Origin: Virgisporangium aliadipatigenens
GTDB taxonomy: Bacteria; Actinomycetota; Actinomycetes; Mycobacteriales; Micromonosporaceae
DNA length: 37,726 bases
Direction: 5' to 3'
Assembly (NCBI RefSeq): GCF_016863615.1
Contig: NZ_BOPF01000064.1
Span: 1 to 37,726, forward strand
Shown here piece after piece: positions 23,118 to 30,908 of this stretch. Position numbers and translations under genes: made by a program. Position 1 is the stretch's first letter. Each line of letters opens with the position of its first letter. The notes under the pieces were generated by a model. That model was not told the DNA's origin and searched no databases. It saw nothing but the letters and a program-made list of their open reading frames with translations.

Positions 23118-25808
23118 ATGCTGTTCCGCATCCTCGGCCCGGTGCAGATCGACGCCGACGACGGGACGACGCACACCCTCAACCGCCGCCAGGAGCGGGC
23201 CGTGCTGGCGCTGCTCCTGCTGCGCCCCGGCCGGGTTCTCCCCGTGGAACGCCTCTGTGACCTGCTGTGGGACGGCCCGCAGCCGGCGACGGCCCGGCGG
23301 GCGGTGCACAACCACGTCGCCGCGGTGCGGGCCGCGCTCGCCGCCGCCGGCGCCGGGCCGGACGCGCTGGTGTCCCGCGACGGCGGCTACGCGGTGCTGG
23401 TCGAACCGGACGACGTGGACGTGCACCGGATGCGCCGGATCGTCGCGCAGGCCCGGGAGATCGGTGACCCGGTGCGCCGCGCGCGGCTGCTGGAGTCGGC
23501 CGTGGCGCTGTGGCGCGGGCCGCCGTTGCACAACGCGGCGTCGGACCGGCTGCGGGAACGGATCGCGCCGGAGCTGACCGACGCCTACCTGAGCGCCCAC
23601 GAGGAACTGGCCTCGGCCGGCCTCGCGCTGGGCCGCCACGACGCGCTGGCCGGCACGCTCGGCGGGCTCGTCGCCACCTATCCCGCCCGGGAACGCCTCG
23701 CCGAGCTGGCCATGCTGGCGCTGTACCGGGGCGGCCGGGCGACGGAGGCGCTCGACCTGTTCCGGCGCACCCGCAAGGCGCTCGGCACCGAAGTCGGCAC
23801 CGAACCGGGGCCGGCGCTGGCCGACCTGCACGGCCGCATCCTGCGCCAGGACCCGACCCTCGACGCCGCCGAGGCCCCCCGCCAACTCCCGGTCGCCCCG
23901 CCCTTCTTCACGGCCCGCGAGGAGCTGCTCGCCCGCCTGGACGCGGCGGTGGACCCCCGCCGATCTTGCAGTTGTGGCGCCCGACCTGCCCCCGGGGAAG
24001 CGGTTTGTCGCAGCCACGACTGCAAGATCGACACAGAGCCGCCGGTGGTTGTCGTCAGCGGGGCGGGGGGTGTGGGGAAAACCGCGCTCGTCGTGCACTG
24101 GGGGCGCGGGGCCGCCGGGCGGTTCCCCGACGGGCAGCTCTTCGTCGACCTGCGCGGCTACTCGCACGACCCGCCGGTCGGGCCGCACGAGGCGCTGTCG
24201 CGGTTCCTGCGGGCGTTGGGTGTGCCGGACGGGCGCATCCCGGTGGCGTTGGACCGCGCGGTGGCGCTGTACCGGGAGCGCACCGCCGGTCGTCGCCTGC
24301 TCGTCGTCGTCGACAACGCGCACGCCGCCGCCGACGTCCTGCCGCTGGTGCCGGCGGGTGCCGGTTCGGCGGTGGTGGTGACGTGCCGGGAGCCGCTGCC
24401 GGGACTCGGCGCGCACGTGCCCGTCGAGGTGCTCGCGCCGGACGGGGCGGTGCGGCTGCTGGCCGAGATCGTGGGCCCGGAGCGGGCCGCCGCCGAGCCG
24501 GAGGCGCTCGCCGCGCTGGCCGACGCGTGCGCCCACCTGCCGTTGGCGCTGCGGGTCGCGGCAGCCCACCTGCTGGTCGACCCGGAGCGGGGGATCGCCG
24601 CGCACCTGGCCGAGCTGCGGGCCGATCGGATCGGGCGGCTCAGCGTCGAGGGCGATGCCGCGGCGTCGCTGCGCGCGTCGCTGGACCTGTCGTACCGGGC
24701 GCTGCCCGCGCCCGCCCGGCACCTGCTCGCCGTGCTGGGGCTGCATCCCGCGGAGACGTTCTGTCTGGGGGCGGTGACGAGCCTGGCCGGCGCGCCGCTC
24801 GATGCCGTTCGCGACTCGCTGCGCGCCCTTGTGCGGGCGCATTTCGTGATGGAACGCCCGGGCGGGCGCTTCGGCATGCACGACCTCGTGAGCGACTACG
24901 CCGCCCGGCACGCCCACGCGCTCGGCGCGGCGGAGTGCGCGGCGGCCCGACGGCGGATGATCGACCACTACCTGCACACGGGGCAGGCGATCGTGCTGGT
25001 GCTCGACCCGGGCACGGCGCCGATGCGACTGCAGCCGCCGGCGCCGGGCGTGGTGTGCGGCAGCGCCGCCGACACGGCGCAGGCGCTGGACTACTACGAC
25101 GCCGAGGTGGACACGCTGCTGTCGGTCGTGCGGTTCGCCCAGGATCTCGACCTGGCCCGCGAGACGTGGCAACTGGTCCGGCTGATGTCGGTCTACCTCG
25201 AACGGCGCGGCCGCTGGTCGGACATCGTCGCCACGCACAACGACGCGGCGGCGGCGGCCGAACGGGCCGGGGACCTCGACGGCCGGGCCCGCGCGTACCG
25301 GGGTCTCGCGCACACGCACGACATCGTGCGGCGGGTGCACGACCGGCGCGGTGACCACGAGGCCGCGCTGCGCCACGCCCACGCGGCGCTTTCGTCCTAC
25401 ACCCGCGCCGGCCTCGCCTCCGGCCGCGTCCACGCGATGAACGCCGTCGGCCGGGCGCTCACCCGCCTGGGCCGCCACGCCGAGGCGCTGCCGCACTGCG
25501 AACGGGCCCTCGCGACGGCCGAGGAGATCGGTGACGTCAAGGCCCAGGCCGGAATCCTGGACACGCTCGCCACGCTGCGCCACCGTCAGGGCGACCCGGC
25601 GGCCGCGATCTCGCAGTTCGACCGGGCGGTGGAACTGTATCGCGCGGCGGGTGACCCGCACGACGAGGCGGAGGCGCTCGCGCATCTCGGTGACGCCCAC
25701 GCGGACACCGGCAACCGGCGGGCGGCGCGGGAGGCCTGGCGGCGCGCACTGTCCATCGTGGACGGTGACCACGCGCTCGCGACCGGCCTGCGGGAACGCC
25801 TCGCGTGA
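23118..25808 (+). CDS. SARP/AfsR-type regulator: winged helix, BTAD, NB-ARC-like NTPase, TPR; 896 aa
   Basis: A large transcriptional activator of the type controlling secondary metabolism and stress. Order: OmpR-like winged helix (1-95: FRILGPVQI, RRQERAVLALLLL); BTAD helical domain (100-245, ending FRRTRKALGTEVGTEPGP); linker (265-308); STAND NTPase with P-loop GAGGVGKT (315-322) and Walker B RLLVVVDNAH; winged helix and C-terminal TPRs (about 640-896). The linker contains a 70-bp REP-like palindrome in frame (residues 282-304), adding Cys284, Cys286, Cys297, His300 and Cys302 just before the P-loop. The gene overlaps the second SARP as GTGA. The target genes are not identifiable here. Confidence 0.93.
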   Translation: MLFRILGPVQIDADDGTTHTLNRRQERAVLALLLLRPGRVLPVERLCDLLWDGPQPATARRAVHNHVAAVRAALAAAGAGPDALVSRDGGYAVLVEPDDVDVHRMRRIVAQAREIGDPVRRARLLESAVALWRGPPLHNAASDRLRERIAPELTDAYLSAHEELASAGLALGRHDALAGTLGGLVATYPARERLAELAMLALYRGGRATEALDLFRRTRKALGTEVGTEPGPALADLHGRILRQDPTLDAAEAPRQLPVAPPFFTAREELLARLDAAVDPRRSCSCGARPAPGEAVCRSHDCKIDTEPPVVVVSGAGGVGKTALVVHWGRGAAGRFPDGQLFVDLRGYSHDPPVGPHEALSRFLRALGVPDGRIPVALDRAVALYRERTAGRRLLVVVDNAHAAADVLPLVPAGAGSAVVVTCREPLPGLGAHVPVEVLAPDGAVRLLAEIVGPERAAAEPEALAALADACAHLPLALRVAAAHLLVDPERGIAAHLAELRADRIGRLSVEGDAAASLRASLDLSYRALPAPARHLLAVLGLHPAETFCLGAVTSLAGAPLDAVRDSLRALVRAHFVMERPGGRFGMHDLVSDYAARHAHALGAAECAAARRRMIDHYLHTGQAIVLVLDPGTAPMRLQPPAPGVVCGSAADTAQALDYYDAEVDTLLSVVRFAQDLDLARETWQLVRLMSVYLERRGRWSDIVATHNDAAAAAERAGDLDGRARAYRGLAHTHDIVRRVHDRRGDHEAALRHAHAALSSYTRAGLASGRVHAMNAVGRALTRLGRHAEALPHCERALATAEEIGDVKAQAGILDTLATLRHRQGDPAAAISQFDRAVELYRAAGDPHDEAEALAHLGDAHADTGNRRAAREAWRRALSIVDGDHALATGLRERLA
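23961..24030. repeat. REP-like 70-bp inverted-repeat element inside the SARP gene
   Basis: The left arm CGATCTTGCAGTTGTGGC (23961-23978) and right arm GCCACGACTGCAAGATCG (24013-24030) pair over 18 bp with one mismatch that would be a G-U pair in RNA, across a 34-nt spacer. The arms are more A/T-rich than the surrounding gene. In size and form it resembles repetitive extragenic palindromes, but it sits inside a coding frame and keeps it open. Confidence 0.85.
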
Positions 25809-26986
25809 TCGCGCTGCGGGTCCTCGGGCCGGTGCGGATCGAGCCCGGCGCGACGGTGCCGCTCGGGCGCCGCCGCGAACGGGGCCTGCTGGCGCTGCTG
25901 CTCGTGGAGGCCAACCGGGTGGTGCCCGTGCAGCGCCTGTACGACCTGCTCTGGGACGCCGAACCGCCGCCCAGCGCCCGGCACGCGCTGCACAACCACG
26001 TGGCGACGATCCGGGCCGCGCTGCGCGACGTGCCGGCGACCGTCCGCTCCCACGGCGACGCCTACGAACTGCGCGTCGACGCCGATCTCGTGGACGCGCA
26101 CCGGATGCGCCGCCTCGTCGCGACGGCGTCCACAGTGGACGATCCGGCCCGGCGGGTGGCCCTGCTGGAAGAGGCCCTGGCGCTGTGGCGCGGCCCGCCG
26201 CTGTCGAACGCCGGCGGCACCCGCCTGCACGCCGCCGTCGTCCCGGCCCTGGAGGAGCTGCGCCTGACCGCCGTCGAGGGGCGCACGGCCGCCCGGCTCG
26301 ACCTCGGCGACGACCCGGGCGCCGATCTGCCGGGCCTCGCGGCGGCCCACCCGCACCGCGAACGCCTCGTCGAACTGGCCATGCTGGCCCTGCACCGGGC
26401 CGGCCGCACGCCGGAGGCGCTCGGCCTGTTCCACGCGGTGCGCGAACGGCTCGCCGCCGACCTGGGCCTCGACCCCGGGCCGCGGCTGATCCGGGCGCAC
26501 CGCGAGGTGCTTTCGGGCGGCACGGTGTCGGGCGATGCCGTCCCGGCGACGTCCACTGTGGACGGTCACGCCGACGCGTTCGCGGCGCTGGACGAGCACG
26601 CGGCGGCCGGCGGGCCGGACGGGGTGGCGCTCACGATGCTGGTCGGCGCGGGCGCGTCCGCCCTCGCCCGGCGCTGGGTCGCCGCCGCCGCGCACCGCTT
26701 TCCGGACGGTCGCCTGGTCGCCGACGCGGCGGCGGGGCCGGCGGCCGCGCTGGCGGCGTTCCTGGGGACGTGGGGGGTGCCGGCGCCGGCCGGCCTCGAC
26801 CGCGCGGTGGCCCTGTACCGCGAACGCACGGCCGCGCTGCGGCTGCTGGTCCTGCTCGACGGCGCCGTGCACCCGGACCAGGTCCGGCCGCTGCTCCCGT
26901 CCGGCGGCGGCTTCGTCCTGGTCACCGCGCGGGAGCCGTTGCTCGGCCTGGTGGCGGTGGACGGTGCGCGGATCGTCCGTCTCTGA
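25805..26986 (+). CDS. Second SARP-type regulator with decayed NTPase domain, 393 aa
   Basis: A paralogue of the preceding gene. The winged helix (1-95: ALRVLGPVRIEPG, RRRERGLLALLLV) and BTAD (96-235) align closely with it. Residues 271-393 match only the first half of its NTPase domain: AVALYRERTAALRLLVLLDG corresponds to AVALYRERTAGRRLLVVVDN. The P-loop has become GAGASALARR (281-290) without the GK[T/S], and the protein stops where the paralogue's sensor/winged-helix part would begin. It probably cannot bind or hydrolyse NTP but should still bind DNA. The GTG start overlaps the first SARP stop, so the two are made together, perhaps as a hetero-oligomer. Two TCCACWGTGGA palindromes occur in frame, each encoding STVD. 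Confidence 0.9.
   Translation: MIALRVLGPVRIEPGATVPLGRRRERGLLALLLVEANRVVPVQRLYDLLWDAEPPPSARHALHNHVATIRAALRDVPATVRSHGDAYELRVDADLVDAHRMRRLVATASTVDDPARRVALLEEALALWRGPPLSNAGGTRLHAAVVPALEELRLTAVEGRTAARLDLGDDPGADLPGLAAAHPHRERLVELAMLALHRAGRTPEALGLFHAVRERLAADLGLDPGPRLIRAHREVLSGGTVSGDAVPATSTVDGHADAFAALDEHAAAGGPDGVALTMLVGAGASALARRWVAAAAHRFPDGRLVADAAAGPAAALAAFLGTWGVPAPAGLDRAVALYRERTAALRLLVLLDGAVHPDQVRPLLPSGGGFVLVTAREPLLGLVAVDGARIVRL
26128..26140. repeat. GTCCACAGTGGAC palindrome, copy 4
   Basis: A full 13-bp copy inside the second SARP gene, read as STVD in frame. Confidence 0.85.
26551..26563. repeat. GTCCACTGTGGAC palindrome, copy 5
   Basis: A full 13-bp copy in the same gene, 423 bp further on, again read as STVD. 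Confidence 0.85.
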
Positions 26987-27030
26987 CCCTGCGGTGAGTC
27001 CGGTCCGGTAGTGTCCGGGATGGCCATCGG

Positions 27031-27079
27031 TGGGCGGTATGTGTGCAGGAAACGCACAGAGGCTCACCGGGACCGCCCA
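27031..27079 (+). other. Nested inverted repeats in the leader of the ABC-transporter operon
   Basis: The outer arms TGGGCGGT (27031-27038) and ACCGCCCA (27072-27079) enclose an inner hairpin TGTGC/GCACA (27042-27046, 27054-27058) with a 7-nt loop. It lies between the second SARP stop and the ATPase start, downstream of a possible -10 TAGTGT (27009-27014). It could be a structured leader or a terminator of the SARP transcript. Confidence 0.4.
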
Positions 27080-27103
27080 ATTCGGGCTGACAGCGTGCTG
27101 CGC

Positions 27104-28021
27104 ATGAGCGTTCGGATCGAGGCGAGGGGCCTCACCAAGCAGTACGGGCACACGTTGGCGGTCGACGACCTGAGCTTCACCGTCGAACCGGGTCGGGTCA
27201 CCGGGTTCCTCGGGCCCAACGGTGCCGGCAAGTCCACGACGATGCGCATGATCCTGGGACTCGACGCACCCACGCGCGGCACGGTGACCGTGGGCGGCAG
27301 GCGCTACGGCGAACTGCGTGCGCCCGCACACGAGGTCGGCGCGCTGCTGGATGCCCGCGCGGTGCATCCGGGGCGCACGGCGTTCCACCATCTGCTGGCG
27401 CTGGCGCAGAGCAACGGGATCGCGGCGGCCCGGGTCCACGAGGTCCTCGAACTGGTCGGTCTCAGCGCGGCGGCCCGGCGGCGGGCGGGCGGCTTCTCCC
27501 TCGGGATGAACCAGCGCCTCGGGGTGGCGGCGGCGCTGCTCGGCGACCCGCCGGTGCTGATGTTCGACGAGCCGGTCAACGGGCTCGACCCGGAGGGCAT
27601 CCGCTGGATCCGCGAACTGATGCGCGGCTTCGCCGCCGAGGGGCGCACGGTGCTGGTGTCGAGCCACCTGATGAGCGAGATGGCGCTGACGGCCGACCAT
27701 CTGGTCGTCATCGGGCGCGGGCGGCTGGTGGCCGACAGCGGGCTGGAGGAGTTCCTGCGCTCGACGGCCGAACAGGAGATGCTGGTGCGGGCGGCGGATC
27801 CGGACGCGTTCGCGCGGCTGCTGACGGCCTCCGGCGGCAGCGTGCGGCGCGGCGACGGCGACGCGCTGCTGGTGTCCGAACTGGACGGTGCGGCGATCGG
27901 GAAACTGGCGGCGTTCCACGGCATGCCGCTGTCGGAACTGGCGCCGCACCGGGTGTCGCTGGAGGACGCCTTCATGGAGCTGACCCGCGAGAGCGTCGAG
28001 TACCGGGCGGGTGCCCGATGA
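27104..28021 (+). CDS. ABC transporter ATP-binding protein (DrrA/BcrA type), 305 aa
   Basis: The ATPase of an ABC-2 exporter. Walker A GPNGAGKST is at 37-45; the signature region FSLGMNQRLGVAAAL and Walker B PVLMFDEPVNGLDPEG follow, then the switch region VLVSSHLMSEM. The LGMNQRL form of the signature is typical of drug, lantibiotic and lipid exporters. The C-terminal 80 residues form the regulatory extension of this type. The ATG at 27104 matches the usual family start (MSVRIEARGLTKQYG); a 28-residue extension from ATG 27020, 5 nt past TAGTGT, cannot be excluded. The stop overlaps the permease ATG (ATGA). Confidence 0.93.
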   Translation: MSVRIEARGLTKQYGHTLAVDDLSFTVEPGRVTGFLGPNGAGKSTTMRMILGLDAPTRGTVTVGGRRYGELRAPAHEVGALLDARAVHPGRTAFHHLLALAQSNGIAAARVHEVLELVGLSAAARRRAGGFSLGMNQRLGVAAALLGDPPVLMFDEPVNGLDPEGIRWIRELMRGFAAEGRTVLVSSHLMSEMALTADHLVVIGRGRLVADSGLEEFLRSTAEQEMLVRAADPDAFARLLTASGGSVRRGDGDALLVSELDGAAIGKLAAFHGMPLSELAPHRVSLEDAFMELTRESVEYRAGAR

Positions 28022-28776
28022 ACGTGATCCGCTCCGAGTGGACCAAATTCCGGAGCCTGCGCTCGTCGGTGTACACCGCGCTGCTGACCGTGGCGATCGC
28101 CGTCGGGATGGGCATGCTCATCAGCAGCGGCCAGGCGCGGGGCTATCTCGAGGCCACGCCCGAGGAGCGGGCGTCGTTCGACCCGACGAACCTCAGCCTC
28201 GGCGCGTGCTTCTACCTCGCGCAACTGGCGATCGGGGTGCTCGGTGTCCTGAGCGTCACGTCCGAGTACGCCACCGGGATGATCCGCACCAGCCTCGCGT
28301 TCGTGCCGCGGCGCGGGATGTTCCTCGCGGCCAAGGCGGTCGTCTACGGCGGCGCGGCGTTCGTGCTCGGACAGGTGGCGGCGTTCGCCGCGTACTTCAG
28401 CGGGCAGGCCATGCTGGCCGAGGGTGGGGCGCCGCACACGTCGCTGGGCGATCCGTTCGTGCTGCGGGCGGTCGCCGGGACCGGGCTGTGGCTGACCGGC
28501 GTGGCGCTGATCGGGGTCGCGCTCGGGGTGCTGCTGCGGGCCACGGCGGGGGCGTTCGCCGTCCTGGTCGCCGTCACGCTCGTGCTGCCGCTGGTGGCCG
28601 GGCTGCTGCCGGAGTGGTTCGGTCGGTGGTGGCCGACGATGGCGGGCCTGTCGGTGACGAACGTGGTGCCGAACCCGGACCTGCTCGGGCCCTGGCAGGG
28701 CATGGGCCTGTACTGGTCCTGCGTGGCCGCGCTGCTCGGCGTCGCTCTCGCCGTGCTGCGCCGCAGGGACGTCTAG
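28018..28776 (+). CDS. ABC-2 type transporter permease, 252 aa
   Basis: The membrane partner of the preceding ATPase. It starts with the amphipathic NVIRSEWTKFRSLRSSVYTA that leads ABC-2 permeases, followed by about six hydrophobic helices, including GACFYLAQLAIGVLGVLSV, LWLTGVALIGVALGVLLRA and FAVLVAVTLVLPLVAGLLP. GMIRTSLAFVPRRGMFLAAK is the conserved cytoplasmic segment between helices 2 and 3. The overlap with the ATPase gene assures co-expression. Its TAG stop is the first half of TAGCGT, the putative -10 of the response-regulator gene. Confidence 0.92.
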   Translation: MNVIRSEWTKFRSLRSSVYTALLTVAIAVGMGMLISSGQARGYLEATPEERASFDPTNLSLGACFYLAQLAIGVLGVLSVTSEYATGMIRTSLAFVPRRGMFLAAKAVVYGGAAFVLGQVAAFAAYFSGQAMLAEGGAPHTSLGDPFVLRAVAGTGLWLTGVALIGVALGVLLRATAGAFAVLVAVTLVLPLVAGLLPEWFGRWWPTMAGLSVTNVVPNPDLLGPWQGMGLYWSCVAALLGVALAVLRRRDV

Positions 28777-28779
28777 CGT
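28774..28779 (+). promoter_or_regulatory. -10 hexamer TAGCGT overlapping the permease stop codon
   Basis: TAGCGT contains the permease TAG stop and lies 8 nt before the response-regulator ATG (28788), the spacing of a leaderless start. AGGTGGG between hexamer and ATG is too close to act as a normal ribosome site. Confidence 0.45.
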
Positions 28780-28787
28780 AGGTGGGT

Positions 28788-29462
28788 ATGGAGACGTTGC
28801 TCGTCGTCGACGACGAACCGACCGTGCGTGAACTGCTGTCGGCGACGCTGCGCTTCGCCGGGTTCGCGGTGACGTCGGCGGCCACCGGTGCGGCGGCCGT
28901 CGACAGCGCCCGGCGGGACCCGCCGGACCTGGTGCTGCTGGACGTGATGCTGCCGGACATGGACGGGTTCGACGTGGTGAGGCGGCTGCGGGCCGACGGG
29001 GCGCGCGTGCCGGTGCTCTTCCTGACCGCGCGCGACGCCCCGGCGGACAAGGTGCACGGGCTGACGCTCGGCGGCGACGACTACGTCACGAAGCCGTTCG
29101 ACCTGGAGGAACTGATCGCGCGGATCCGCGCCGTGCTGCGGCGCACCGGAGGCTCCACAGTGGACACCCTGACGGTCGCCGACCTCGCACTCGACCCGGA
29201 GGGGCGGCAGGTGACCCGCGACGGGATCCCGGTGAAGCTGTCGCCCACGGAGTTCCGGCTGCTGCACTACCTGATGCGCAACGCCGGCCGGGTCGTCTCC
29301 AAGGCGCAGATCCTGGAACAGGTCTGGCAGTACGACTTCGGCGGCGACACCGGCATCGTCGACACCTACATCAGCTACCTGCGGCGCAAGGTGGACACCG
29401 GGGCGTCGAAGCTGATCCAGACCGTGCACGGCACCGGGTACGTCCTGCGGCGGCCGCGGTGA
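28788..29462 (+). CDS. OmpR-family response regulator, 224 aa
   Basis: The receiver domain (1-120) has the acidic pair Asp8/Asp9 (VVDDEP), phospho-acceptor Asp52 (LLDVMLPDMDG), Thr80 (FLTARD) and Lys102 (VTKPFD). A winged-helix DNA-binding domain (about 128-224) ends FGGDTGIVDTYISYLRRKVD. The ATG at 28788 is taken because METLLVVDDEP is the family N-terminus; an in-frame GTG at 28782 adds two residues. The stop overlaps the kinase GTG as GTGA. The ABC exporter genes directly upstream are likely functional partners. A TCCACAGTGGA palindrome lies in the interdomain linker. Confidence 0.96.
   Translation: METLLVVDDEPTVRELLSATLRFAGFAVTSAATGAAAVDSARRDPPDLVLLDVMLPDMDGFDVVRRLRADGARVPVLFLTARDAPADKVHGLTLGGDDYVTKPFDLEELIARIRAVLRRTGGSTVDTLTVADLALDPEGRQVTRDGIPVKLSPTEFRLLHYLMRNAGRVVSKAQILEQVWQYDFGGDTGIVDTYISYLRRKVDTGASKLIQTVHGTGYVLRRPR
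29153..29165. repeat. TCCACWGTGGA palindrome, copy 6
   Basis: CTCCACAGTGGAC; the 11-bp core falls in the linker between receiver and DNA-binding domains of the response regulator and is read as STVD. Confidence 0.8.
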
Positions 29463-30898
29463 GCCGGCTGTCGTTGCGGGTGCGGGTGCTCGTCATCGCG
29501 CTGGCGCTGAGCGCGGTCGGGGTGCTGACCGTGCAGGCGGTCGTGGTCGGCGTGCTCCGGGCGCATCTCGTGGACCGGGTCGACGCCCAGCTGACCCTGA
29601 TCGGCGGCCTCTTCGCGCGGCTGCCGGTCACGTCGCCGAGCGGCGTGCTGCCGCGCGAGCTGACCGTGCAGCTCGACCTCGTGCGGGAGGTGTACATCGC
29701 GCGGCTCTCGCCGGCCGGCGACCTCGTCGCGGAGATGGGCACACCCGGTGCCGGCGCCGGGCCGCGGCTGTCCCGGCTCGACGCGGCGGCGGTGGCGGCG
29801 CGCGGCACCCGGCCGTTCGACGCGGACGGGTGGCGGGTGGTCACCGGCGCCGCGGCGGAGGGCGGCTCGGTCGTCGTCGCGGTGCCACTGTCCGAAGTGG
29901 ACTCCACCGTCCGTCGCATGTGGACGGTCGGGATCCTGACCACGCTCGCGGTGCTGGCGGCGCTCGCCCTCCTCGGGTTCTTCCTGGTGAACGCCGGGCT
30001 GCGCCCGCTGCGCCGCATCGAGGAGACCGCCGCCGCCATCGCCGGCGGTGACCTGTCGCACCGCGTGCCCGTGCTGGCCGGGCCGCGCACCGAGGTGGGC
30101 CGGCTGTCCGTGGCGCTCAACGGGATGCTCGGCCAGTTGGAGGGCGCGTTCGCGGCGCGGACCGCCGCCGAGGCACGCATGCGGGTCTTCCTCGGCGACG
30201 TCAGCCACGAACTGCGCACGCCGCTGTTCGGCATCAAGGGCTTCACCGAGCTGTACCGCATGGGCGGCCTGCCGGAGCGCGCCGACGTCGACCGCACGAT
30301 GGCCCACATCGAACGGGAGGCCACCCGGCTGGCCTCGCTCGCCGAGGACCTGCTGCTGCTCGCCCGCCTCGACCAGCAGCCCGACGCGATCGCGCCCACC
30401 CCCATGGACCTGCGAACGCTCGCCGCCGACGCGCTGGGCGATCTGCGCGCGCTGGACCCCACCCGTCCGGTGGAACTGACCGGCCCGGCCGGCGGCGCAC
30501 CCGGCCGCGCGCCCGTTCTCGGCGACGAGGCGCGGCTCCGCCAGGTGATCACCAACCTCGTCGGGAACGCCGTCACGCACACCCCCGCCGGCACGCCCGT
30601 GCGGATCGGCGTCGGCACCGCGCACGGCCACGCCGTCCTCGAACTCGCCGACCGGGGCCCGGGACTGGCCCCCGAACAGGCGGCGCGGGTGTTCGACCGG
30701 TTCTACCGGGCCGACCGGTCCCGCCACCGGGAGGACGGCGCCGGGGCGGGGCTCGGCCTGTCCATCGTGCGCTCGCTGGTGGAGGCGCACGGCGGCACGG
30801 TCACCCTGGAGACCGGGCCGGGGGAGGGCGCCACGTTCCGGGTGCTGCTGCCGATCCTGCGCGAGGCGCCCGGGGAAAGTGTCGTAGCCCCGGCCTAG
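29459..30898 (+). CDS. Membrane sensor histidine kinase, 479 aa
   Basis: The partner of the preceding response regulator. TM1 (about 8-33), an extracytoplasmic sensor (34-155) with no recognised ligand motif, TM2 (156-179), HAMP (180-235), a HisKA helix with His250 (FLGDVSHELRTPLFG), and a HATPase domain with the N box (QVITNLVGNAVTHTPAG), DRGPGL, FDRFYRADRSR and GAGLGLSIVRSLVEAHGG. Complete and normal in length for a classical kinase. The GTG start overlaps the response-regulator stop. The TAG stop doubles as the start of a TAGCAT hexamer in front of the next gene. Confidence 0.96.
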   Translation: MSRLSLRVRVLVIALALSAVGVLTVQAVVVGVLRAHLVDRVDAQLTLIGGLFARLPVTSPSGVLPRELTVQLDLVREVYIARLSPAGDLVAEMGTPGAGAGPRLSRLDAAAVAARGTRPFDADGWRVVTGAAAEGGSVVVAVPLSEVDSTVRRMWTVGILTTLAVLAALALLGFFLVNAGLRPLRRIEETAAAIAGGDLSHRVPVLAGPRTEVGRLSVALNGMLGQLEGAFAARTAAEARMRVFLGDVSHELRTPLFGIKGFTELYRMGGLPERADVDRTMAHIEREATRLASLAEDLLLLARLDQQPDAIAPTPMDLRTLAADALGDLRALDPTRPVELTGPAGGAPGRAPVLGDEARLRQVITNLVGNAVTHTPAGTPVRIGVGTAHGHAVLELADRGPGLAPEQAARVFDRFYRADRSRHREDGAGAGLGLSIVRSLVEAHGGTVTLETGPGEGATFRVLLPILREAPGESVVAPA

Positions 30899-30901
30899 CA
30901 T
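30896..30901 (+). promoter_or_regulatory. -10 hexamer TAGCAT overlapping the kinase stop codon
   Basis: TAGCAT includes the kinase TAG stop and is 7 nt from the GTG start of the next gene at 30909, a leaderless arrangement. No Shine-Dalgarno sequence is present in the 10-bp gap. Confidence 0.5.
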
Positions 30902-30908
30902 CTGCGGC

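Noticed and set aside
23055-25772. A 905-codon minus-strand frame opposite the first SARP gene
   Set aside because: Low-complexity Arg/Gly/Val composition and no motif; it is the codon-position shadow of the SARP gene. The same applies to 25586-27949 and 29375-31174.
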